A stretch of 37,838 bases of DNA from an archaeon (GTDB taxonomy: Archaea; Thermoplasmatota; Thermoplasmata; JAJSAE01): positions 1 through 37,838 of the forward strand of contig JAJSAE010000093.1 of the NCBI GenBank assembly GCA_024281315.1, given 5' to 3'. The position numbers and the translations under genes were made by a program. How positions within the stretch are numbered: position 1 is the first letter of the stretch; each line of letters starts with the position of its first letter. Positions 9,301-14,685 of this stretch are shown here, piece by piece. Below the pieces are notes generated by a model, which was not told the origin of the DNA, did no database searches, and worked only from the letters and a program-made list of their open reading frames with translations.

Positions 9301-11025
9301 CTTTGGTTCCTCTATTTCTTCCTCCTCGGGTTCCGAAACTTCAGCTTTCAATATATCCACAAAGAATACATTGCCGCATACATTGCAGCGCGCAAGCCCG
9401 CTATCACTGACATCAAAGTCACTCTCTCCACAAACGGGACAGGAAATCTCCGCTTCCGTAACCGCGAACACATTGCCGCAATCGTCACATATCGCAAGAC
9501 CTTCATCATTAACATGATAGTTTCCAGAACCGCAGGCAGGACAGGAGACCAGGCCCTTCTCGGCAGTTTCCTCCGTAATCTCCTCCTGAACTTCTTCCTC
9601 TTCTTCAATTTCTTGTTCTGGTTCGAGATCAACCTCTTCTTCCACTTCCTCCGATTCCAATTCAATTGCATTGATATCAAGTTTTTCAAGAGGCGCAAAA
9701 CATATTCTGCATGTGCTGGAATCGGGCTGATTGAGACCCCCGCAAGAGGGACATCTGACCATAGTCGTAAGGTCGGTCCAGCAGTTCTTGCACATGACAT
9801 CATCTTCCACTATAGGCGAGCCGCATACCGGACATATTAGCCCGGAAGATTTGACTGCAGCCGCTTCCTGCGGTGAAGTTGATTCATCCCGGGGGACTTC
9901 ATCGGGTTCTTCACCACCCGTCTCCGCTTCCACAACTTTCTCGGCCTTCTTTTCGGGTGCGCCATTCAACTCGCCACCACAGACAAGACAAACAGAGGAG
10001 CCAATCGGATTATGAGCGCCGCAAACAGGACATTCCATTTCATCTCCGTTGAACTTTTCTCCACATACTGAACATATCTTCACATCAATCGGCACATCCG
10101 CGCCGCAGAATTCACACACCTTCAATTCCTGTTCCTCTTTATCTTCCTCGTCCTCAACATCCTCAGAAACCTCAGATGAAGCTTCCGGAGGTTCTTCTTC
10201 GATAATAAGGTCTTCCTCGTCCGAGTCCTCCTCATGAGTTTCTTCAGGCATCTCTTCATCCATAACAACATTCTCGTCAATAATATCTTCCGCCAGAATA
10301 TCCTGAGGTTCAGCCGCATCAGAGGGGGGTTCCTCATCATCAGACTCTTCCTCGGAAGCCTTAACAGGAGCTGCCTCATCTTCCACAAGCATCCCCTCTA
10401 TTAACTCCGACTGCGTATCCGCATCACTTTCCTCCTCATTCGAAATTTCCTCCTGCAATTGTTCAGGTTCTTCGGACTCAACGGCAGAGAGAGCGGAATC
10501 CTTGCCCATCGAAAGAAGTTCTGCTCCACATATAGCACACTCGGTACTGCCCGGCGGGTTAGATGCCCCACATATTGGGCACTCGGTGTCCTTTTTCGTT
10601 TGGTCGAGAAGGGGCTCCTCCGCAGGCGTTTCGGCTTCAACAGGCACATCCGGTTCAATATCTGATGCCTTATCAACATCCTCCGAAAAACTCTCCGTAA
10701 CAGGTATTTCCGCACCGCAAATCAGACATTCGCTAGTGCCTGCGGGATTTTCCGCACCGCATACAGGGCATTCAACAGAATTGTTCTCATTCAAATTAAT
10801 CTCCTCCTCGATTTCATCCGAAACAGGTGTATCTTCGGAATTTATCTCTTCTTCCGGCTCAACATCGTCAAGATTGTTACCTTCTTCATGGGGGATTTCC
10901 GCGCCACACACGCGGCATTCCACCGCTCCGACCTCATTCAATGCCCCACAAACAGGGCATTCTACCTCTGAAGCGACAGTTTTTTTCTCATTCCCATCTC
11001 CGGCATCACTGCGTCGTTTACTCAT
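1..11025 (-). CDS. Giant membrane-spanning protein: nine N-terminal zinc ribbons, one TM segment, external DUF11 repeat array (partial, runs off left edge)
   Basis: The frame is open from ATG at 11025 to base 1 (3675 codons, no stop), so the C terminus is missing. An in-frame TAG lies about ten codons upstream. Residues 22-551 hold nine paired CxxC motifs (about 22-45, 84-107, 146-168, 302-325, 331-352, 396-416, 422-446, 493-518, 528-551), most like CPVCG...CxICG, separated by Glu/Asp-rich linkers. A basic stretch (KPLKVRYPPK) precedes a TM segment at about 588-612, which predicts an N-in, C-out protein. Outside are two CBM9/DOMON-like domains (about 616-790 and 932-1162; both carry an IDxDxxxSTGY...GADYMIK pattern), a carboxypeptidase-regulatory-like domain (1176-1246), an Fn3-like domain (1266-1360), an Ig-like domain (1369-1475), a second regulatory-like domain (1482-1572), then DUF11 repeats from about 1574 onward. 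Only a weak SD is visible. The function is unknown; I infer a cell-surface stalk or adhesin, perhaps signalling through the zinc-ribbon tail. Confidence 0.9.
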   Translation of the reverse strand, partial: MSKRRSDAGDGNEKKTVASEVECPVCGALNEVGAVECRVCGAEIPHEEGNNLDDVEPEEEINSEDTPVSDEIEEEINLNENNSVECPVCGAENPAGTSECLICGAEIPVTESFSEDVDKASDIEPDVPVEAETPAEEPLLDQTKKDTECPICGASNPPGSTECAICGAELLSMGKDSALSAVESEEPEQLQEEISNEEESDADTQSELIEGMLVEDEAAPVKASEEESDDEEPPSDAAEPQDILAEDIIDENVVMDEEMPEETHEEDSDEEDLIIEEEPPEASSEVSEDVEDEEDKEEQELKVCEFCGADVPIDVKICSVCGEKFNGDEMECPVCGAHNPIGSSVCLVCGGELNGAPEKKAEKVVEAETGGEEPDEVPRDESTSPQEAAAVKSSGLICPVCGSPIVEDDVMCKNCWTDLTTMVRCPSCGGLNQPDSSTCRICFAPLEKLDINAIELESEEVEEEVDLEPEQEIEEEEEVQEEITEETAEKGLVSCPACGSGNYHVNDEGLAICDDCGNVFAVTEAEISCPVCGESDFDVSDSGLARCNVCGNVFFVDILKAEVSEPEEEEIEEPKPLKVRYPPKTFDWSTYAVIGLVFVLLLSAAIPFLMPIPQAPREIISPDGQFGDWQNITSYHDSLTDEPYNPNVNIEETKVVSDFRNIYFYTRVTGSQFGDQRGDVTRIFIDTDSDSSTGYALMNFGADYMIKVDGHDGSVTGTSVYAFNGNNHYDWAGFESAGVIATPYSLGSEMEVRMSLEFLQLNETPMVSVMFFTSDTQGNQDHSDYAVSNVGGSMYIESSVAHPTQVITGAQNTVLDLAVTTLSFPSSLSSLHFTTTGTADMAAFSLGVLRDGQSIGTGVVDGDGITVRLNPPLNIEANSTLHLSVTLDTPQSERGQTIGLRLASAAASPGIAYPELSDVMNFYVLEAPTGMVVDGGFSDWAFAPLIHEPASDTQNKDGTPATSPEALYMDLTSYSAVNQGGSAFLYAGVTADIFHGTSVPEVNTPYVPPVTRSTTKDTAEPAPQTQVSNFNFKAPRDAALQRVPKEEITGESSMMFFIDSDRNVSTGYTIGGIGADYMIKLSGIYGTLTSRTLMQFTGSDPSLWSWTNSGTISAASNMNRTEVGLSLAELGMTSADVADVYVHYVNWNGMGDTSDSSFDMEAYTGGTRADPPPDGLLRGYVFAADGVTPVTGAIVVAKNLRTSDLSTNTTWNNTLAGADSNYRIDLYGVSGDNIHLFATDGVNYGEADTTLSDFPKANVTMNRTFAGDNPTAAVNFSAVNLGQNGNAVNLTWESSSTAYAYRIYRTSYFTRAGQQANYAYTTAYIGQTTNNYYNDTSAVNGTTYRYLISATEWPGKEIAYSLEEQVTADYTPPTILHSNMTNESGTLLRVDAQVSDNVYVDSVTLHYKNWNDTSYYDIPMNLTAGDRLNGSWRGYIKLDPAGGNYTISYYITAKDGTPYDLAGTNTGTYASQPDPVILNATAVNDPYPIYGYILRLNHTVVPGADVWVNYTAGGFNYSFYQVSDSLGRYQVDLTYYEGGEDVLVEATSGNEHGANSTVIIPANGGSMCNVTLEAPHITLDKSVDRLVANPMDFLTYTIEYDNGGGTAGDVWINDTLPAGVEFMGSSVTPDTNIGLTYYWHFSNVQRGNYNFTISVRVNDTTSDGTILVNNVTCDYASVDGIPMPQVSDNATTLIQRPIISVEKVGPANALVNDTYSYVIYFNNTGSAYASSVWITDIIPDGLTFLNSSDETNRIGDYVWYYSNLAPGNYQITVTVRVNDTVYDGALLTNSVALDYSVLNGYTWTVSDTADTLISSPEIIVIKTVSAPVAGHNTTLNYTIYYNNTGSTNATHVWINDTFPTDVSFNDTNASTYTGVWPTYTWHFTDVAPGVHWFWVSVQVMPSATDGEHLINNVSLDYEVANGYSWHNNDSADTVVSIPIVSVSKTVDRSTALQGDILTYTLYYNNSGSDSCAVNITDVLPVGVTYIDSSASGVSGQTLYFNLTASGYSDNQITVRARVLDSVVNGTWLNNTAFMNYTAQLSGTPYSGGNDTAVTQVLSSVTQVQKVVDHLTVGQGQYLNYTIFFNNTGSANASSVWINDTLPDYVTYVNDTSGQTPFQSGSTYQYVFGDVAPGPHSFVITVQVNLNAPDNYTLVNNVTLNYTADNGHEYPGSSDTASTLVTIPDIVVEKIVDRQYVIPGDNLVYTIYFNNTGTNIASDVWINDTLSYGVAYQSDDSTLSHNVSGTTYSWHFTNVAPGIHGFNITVSVNLTAIDGQSLTNSVTSDVVDQWGHSYPTTSDTAHTVVVRPIISVTKDVSLTDAYPGDVLTYIISYDNTGHSPADVDITDFLPAGVTFRNSSIVPTGQSGLTYFWNLTVAALSTNTLFINCTVDMSVDDGTVLTNNASLIYTSTNGVVWDGGSDTASTTIHRPIISVDKTVDKGVVSPGALLIYTISFNNTGDSAQTVMVMDTMPADVAYQSDDSGTTYSTSGSTYFWNFTAVANGLHSFNITVLVNSGTPSGTVLNNTVVLNYTAGNGVQVGSESDYAESIVSAIVVSKVVDRTYVSAGEYLNYTIYFNNTADVVANHVWINDTLPDGVVFIVNSSYYNSTLVSPESNIGQVYRWHFTNVSANSLNTLNITVRVDAGASPAQELRNVVFLNYTDDSDNLMQQSSSEATSWVRAPAITVSKTVDTAFAEPGDILTYTIYFNNTGSDLAADAWINDTMPAGLVYLSNTSGITPAISGSTYSWHFTNVLVGSHSFQITAQINATAADGTVLNNTVTCDYTSAGGVSMPSSSDYAITTVGRALITVQKTVSTPQAEPGDIIAYTISYDNTGSRAAGDVWINDTLPIQLLYYNDTSGVLPTVTGGAYLWHFADVTPGSHSFQVYAFVTANVDNVSVTNTAICNYTGSAHQPLINTDSSDTATFTIVRPIITVEKIVSSTTAYPGDVLTYTIYYNNTGNLSAADVWINDTLPDSTVLLWHFTDVPVGSHYITVNFTVPATALDGDALINDVICEYSSYAGNSYGRTDAQALTTVISPVIEIVKQVDLSVATVGDVLNYTIYFNNTGSGVATTVWINDTLPSGLTPLSGNYTDAGGTMVSPGQFVFNNIVPGLHSFYFTAVIDSSIADNTTLVNTASLDYLVNTGLNGPRSTDSASTLVYRPMISVEKVVNMSTASPGDYLNYTIYYNNTGHASAGDIWINDTLPAGLTFVTSSDEPHRIADYVWHLTDVSPGLHALTITVHIPADTQSASLTNWVFLNYTTTAGVSLEESNDSANTLVNAPSITVSKVVDLATVYPGGTLVYTLYYNNTGTGVAGDVWINDTLPAGVTFVTSSEEGARTGMSWHFTAVAPGPHSFTVTVSVGDMDDGTALVNEVTCEYSAQNGLPMVPSSDSASTIVTRPIISIQKSVDLVTAYPGDTLVYTITFDNTGSGIASDLWINDTLPPEAPYLSSSQPYESRTGNLYIWHFTNVAPGSHTLTITVRVLSTTPDNVDLVNAAESNYTTPFTTYYGGNDTAVTHIIRPVFNLIKTVDHAVASPGMFLNYTIYYNNTGHGIADDVWINDTLPSDVTFVNSSSEGNRTGTTWHFVNVGPGDYVLTITVQVSNSASEGDILINYVYLEYGYESLSDSVSTEITALTTLKMVSAAHALPGTNLTYTIWYNNTASVNAANVWIND

Positions 11026-11067
11026 GCGTATCCATCCGTTAAGCGTAGATGACTACCTATACCCTTA

Positions 11068-11081
11068 CCGGTATATTAAGG
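11068..11081 (-). promoter_or_regulatory. TATA-type promoter of the giant DUF11 protein
   Basis: The minus strand reads CCTTAATATACCGG, centred about 50 bases upstream of the ATG at 11025. This predicts transcription starting near 11050 and a leader of about 25 bases. It follows an oligo-T tract, so the giant gene may be transcribed separately from the two surface genes upstream. A second, weaker TATA-like string (GGGTATAGG) lies near 11056-11064. Confidence 0.55.
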
Positions 11082-11117
11082 TTACTGAGGGGCCACTCTT
11101 ACCCATCTGATAATCCA

Positions 11118-11144
11118 GCAAAAAATAAAAGAATAAAGAAAGGG
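11118..11144 (-). terminator. Oligo-T terminator after the 1148-aa surface gene
   Basis: Just after the stop at 11162 the minus strand is a T-rich run (CCCCTTTCTTTATTC then TTTTATTTTTTG) without a strong hairpin. Archaeal RNA polymerase terminates at such oligo-T runs. It separates this gene from the next promoter at 11068-11081. Confidence 0.6.
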
Positions 11145-11161
11145 GTTTGTTTGGTTTCCCA

Positions 11162-14100
11162 TCAGTTCTGGACACTGTAGGTCATGGTTCCGCCAGCAGG
11201 GACATACAGCCAGAAGCCAGTCGCAGGAAGCATGATGCTAATCGCATAGTTCCGCGCATCCGTCGGCTGATTGAAGTTATAGACATATGTGTCATACTTC
11301 TGTGTTCCGACATCCCAGTAGGAGACATACCACGCAACGCCAGGCCACGGCTGACCGGGAGTTCCTGCGCTGTATGTCACATAGGAACCTGCGCCCGCAA
11401 CACCCGGATTGACATTGGCCTCAAAGTCGACCGCACCGTTTCCGGTGAAGTTGTGCGCTATGCCTATCATGTTCCAGCCGGCATAGAGATTCTTCGTAAA
11501 TGTTCCGGTGGTTGTCGTGTAGTTGTTACCCTGTATCTGGACAATTCCGAAGCCCTGATCCACATAGACCCAGTACGCCGAACCAACTGTTAGATTGAAA
11601 TCCACACCGCCACTTCCATAGATATAGGAATCATAGGTGCTTGGGGTAGAGCCGGTTCTGTTGGCAATGGTTATGTCGGTGAGGGTTACTCCCAGACCAG
11701 TAGCTACGCTGTCTATGATAGCGGTAATCTCCGAAGCGGAGTCACTCGAAGCAACTGGAACTACCGGTACCGAGCATATATGCCAGCCAGGTTGACTCAG
11801 ATCCCATGTGAACTGCAGCCCGGACACCTCAACGGTGATGTTGTCCCACCACTGACCTGCTTCCGGATAGATAGCGGGCGGGGTAAGGTCATTTCCGATA
11901 TCCGTTATGTTCAGATAGTGGAAGCCAACTGTTATCAGGGTAACCTGTCCTGCCGATGCCTGACCGTCTCCGACCGCTCCGCCGACACCGTCAAATACAA
12001 GGTCTGCCGGAAGAACTACACTGGGATCCGTATCGTTCGTCGTGATGTTAACGGTTCCGTAGTAACCGGGTGCAATCACGCCGTTCGCATCGTATATGGT
12101 GTACTGCACATTGAAACCGGTGCCGCTTGATTCCAGAGGATAGAACGGCGGATTTGTCGGGTCGGTAAAGTTCAATCTGGACGGGATACCGAAGGTCACA
12201 TTGACCATGGAACCACCGTTTGCCGCAACGATTGTTGTGGTGTTGATGTTGTACCTTGCCGCAAGGCCGGTATCGGACGCATTCACAGTAATAGTGCCGC
12301 CATCGGTATAGTTGTTCAGGTCTACCTGATATCTTCCGAGGGAGTCGGTGGTAACGGTTAAGGTGTCCGTAGCGCCGGACGACGAGTTAACCCACGAGAC
12401 ATCCACATTTGCAAAGTTGTATGCGGCACCGTCGCAGAGCAGCGGGTTATATACACCAGCGTTTCCGTTATACAGATATACATACCCATAGACCGGGTAC
12501 GGATCTGCAAGAGATGTGGCGGAGGCAGTTATCGTATAGATAGGTCCGGTTGCAGCATTGGGAATGACATCCGAGGCATCGACATAGTAGCTGATTGTAG
12601 TGCCGTCAGCCTGAGCGGGTATGGCACCATACCATCTGCCGCCGACATACTTCACTGTGTTGAATGCGCCATTGCTGTCGTATGTCATTGCAACGGTATA
12701 TGTGTTGGTCCAGCTGTCGTTGGTCCACGACATTATAACGGTTGTGTTGTCGATATCGCTCGTATAGTTCGCATCATCGATGTCAACATACACATCTATG
12801 GCCTGTTCAGCTGCAACGGTCGCGCCATCACTGGGCAGAACATACGCAAATGTCGGAGCGCTGGTATCCTGCTCCGCATAGCTTACGGAAGCGGAGCCTA
12901 TGTTACCATCACTGCCAAAGACAAACACGGTGTATGTACCGGTTGCCCAGTAATCTGTGTCATAGGTTACAGTAACATTCTCTATAGGCGAATCAAATGT
13001 GCCGTCATCCGCAGCCAGAGAGACATTATCATACACTACTGCGCCGCTCGGGGCAATCACGGTATATGTCGCACTGACTATGTTGGAGCCGCCGGTTGTG
13101 GAATCATCAACGGTTGCTGTAACCGTCTGGATTGCACCGCCCTCGAGTGGGGCAATAACGCTGTTTATCGTAACCACAGGCGACAGGGAATCTGCAGCTG
13201 TTGTAAAGCTCCATGTGTATGCGGTCTGAGCGTTGCCGGCAACATCCTGTGCGGCATCAACGGTAAGAGTAACACTGTCACCGAGAGCCCAATCCGCATG
13301 AGTCCATGTGAATGTATCATTAGCAACATTGGTTGTGCTCCATACACCTGCTGTGTATGTTACAACGGTACCAGCAGTCTGTGTGAGAGTCGGTGTAACG
13401 GTTGTATCCATGCTCTCTCCAAACACAACAACCACATCGGTTGTAACCGCAACGCCTGTAGCCGCATCGGCCGGTGTTGTGCTGGTCACGGTCGGGGCTG
13501 TGCCGTCATAGATATAGGGTGTCGCTTCCGGTGCATCGCCGCTAACTGGAGCGACCTCGCCATCAGCAACAGCTGTCCAGCCATAGGTGCCGTCTGCCGG
13601 TATGGTCCACGCATAAGAACCGTCTATGGTCGCATCGCTGCCGATAAGGGTCCAGGTCGTACCGCCATCGGTGGTATAGTACAGGTCAACGGATGTTGTG
13701 CCCGTGTCATTGGTGTATGTGATGGTTATACTGGCAACATTGGATGATGATGCGGTGGTGGGTCCAGTCGCTGTCGCATTATGAGCTGTGACAAGGGGAT
13801 ACTCATCCGTGAGTATTACACCACTAGTCACGGCACCGCCGGAAACGGTATCGGAATATGTGTTGTTATACCACATATCCGCCGGGGGTGCTATTCCGCC
13901 GCCGTCATCCCAATAGCCCCAGATGTCCACACTATACACATCGCCATCCGCGACAGTATAATATGTATTAGTGGAACTGTTGAAAGCGTTGTCACCGGTA
14001 AACCCGACATAGCCGTTCCCCGCATCATCCAGAAGACTCATGGGGTAACAGACCGTCCCGGGACCGGTTATATTCAGAATATAAAGCATATAATTCTGAA

Positions 14101-14608
14101 TTGTAGTGGTGGGTCTGTCCTGAGGCTGATAGGACGGATCTGGATTTGCTGCGGAAGCGGTTCCCGTGTTCATGGTTGATGCGCTTGCGGTGGTGGTTGC
14201 GTCAGGATAGTATATAAAATCCGTAGGGGTTGCGGGGTCGCTCAACTTCAGCCTCCAATAATAGGTGGTTATTGGATTCAATAGGTTGCATGTAACCCTA
14301 TACGCACCACTGACGAGATTGTCTTGGGTGGTTGTATATACTCCCACATCTCCGGCACCGGGTGCGAAATCAGCGGTCGTACCGACCTCTACTTCCGCAT
14401 CCACAGCCATATTGGCCACGCCTGCTATAACAAACTGGGCAGGCCAAGGATCTGTAACCAGAGGCGGCCAGAGATATGTTACAGTAGGTACTGTAGCAGG
14501 CTCTGGGGCCTCCGTATTCGCTTTCGAAGGTGCGGGCATCGCTGCAAAGACGGTTAATACCATCAGTAGGGCGACGGCGAACACCATTATCTTCTTCATA
14601 TTGTTCAT
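11162..14608 (-). CDS. Secreted multi-domain surface protein (Big_5/SbsA-like, Ig-like, C-terminal GWN-type domain), 1148 aa
   Basis: The start at 14608 is supported by an SD (GGAGGAGAG) about six bases upstream. Residues 1 to about 30 are a signal peptide (MNNMKKIMVFAVALLMVL, then a small-residue cleavage region). Later come a module at about 274-366 (TATGPT...DGSYAWTIPADGTYGW), an SbsA/Big_5-like domain at about 370-470 (TSTTPADAATGVAV, GESMD), Ig-like domains to about 700, and a carboxypeptidase-regulatory-like domain at about 703-808 (ADPYPVYGYV...DSLGRYQVDL). The C-terminal region, about 933-1148, carries the GWHICSVP and AGWNMIGIA patterns seen in archaeal secreted proteins. No C-terminal anchor is visible, so the protein may be released or held by other envelope proteins. 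Several modules also occur in the two neighbouring genes. It is Thr, Val and Asp rich with many N-x-T sequons. The precise role is unknown. Confidence 0.9.
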   Translation of the reverse strand: MNNMKKIMVFAVALLMVLTVFAAMPAPSKANTEAPEPATVPTVTYLWPPLVTDPWPAQFVIAGVANMAVDAEVEVGTTADFAPGAGDVGVYTTTQDNLVSGAYRVTCNLLNPITTYYWRLKLSDPATPTDFIYYPDATTTASASTMNTGTASAANPDPSYQPQDRPTTTIQNYMLYILNITGPGTVCYPMSLLDDAGNGYVGFTGDNAFNSSTNTYYTVADGDVYSVDIWGYWDDGGGIAPPADMWYNNTYSDTVSGGAVTSGVILTDEYPLVTAHNATATGPTTASSSNVASITITYTNDTGTTSVDLYYTTDGGTTWTLIGSDATIDGSYAWTIPADGTYGWTAVADGEVAPVSGDAPEATPYIYDGTAPTVTSTTPADAATGVAVTTDVVVVFGESMDTTVTPTLTQTAGTVVTYTAGVWSTTNVANDTFTWTHADWALGDSVTLTVDAAQDVAGNAQTAYTWSFTTAADSLSPVVTINSVIAPLEGGAIQTVTATVDDSTTGGSNIVSATYTVIAPSGAVVYDNVSLAADDGTFDSPIENVTVTYDTDYWATGTYTVFVFGSDGNIGSASVSYAEQDTSAPTFAYVLPSDGATVAAEQAIDVYVDIDDANYTSDIDNTTVIMSWTNDSWTNTYTVAMTYDSNGAFNTVKYVGGRWYGAIPAQADGTTISYYVDASDVIPNAATGPIYTITASATSLADPYPVYGYVYLYNGNAGVYNPLLCDGAAYNFANVDVSWVNSSSGATDTLTVTTDSLGRYQVDLNNYTDGGTITVNASDTGLAARYNINTTTIVAANGGSMVNVTFGIPSRLNFTDPTNPPFYPLESSGTGFNVQYTIYDANGVIAPGYYGTVNITTNDTDPSVVLPADLVFDGVGGAVGDGQASAGQVTLITVGFHYLNITDIGNDLTPPAIYPEAGQWWDNITVEVSGLQFTWDLSQPGWHICSVPVVPVASSDSASEITAIIDSVATGLGVTLTDITIANRTGSTPSTYDSYIYGSGGVDFNLTVGSAYWVYVDQGFGIVQIQGNNYTTTTGTFTKNLYAGWNMIGIAHNFTGNGAVDFEANVNPGVAGAGSYVTYSAGTPGQPWPGVAWYVSYWDVGTQKYDTYVYNFNQPTDARNYAISIMLPATGFWLYVPAGGTMTYSVQN

Positions 14609-14685
14609 TTTTCTCTCCTCCTTTCTGTCTTTCTATTTTTCTTATTCTGGTTCGTTGCTCTTCATTAAATGAAAAGGAAATGGGT

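Noticed and set aside
10502-11110. A 202-codon plus-strand frame with recurring APHIGHS/APHTGHS units
   Set aside because: These are the reverse reading of the CPVCGA zinc-ribbon codons of the giant protein, so the apparent repeat protein is a shadow.
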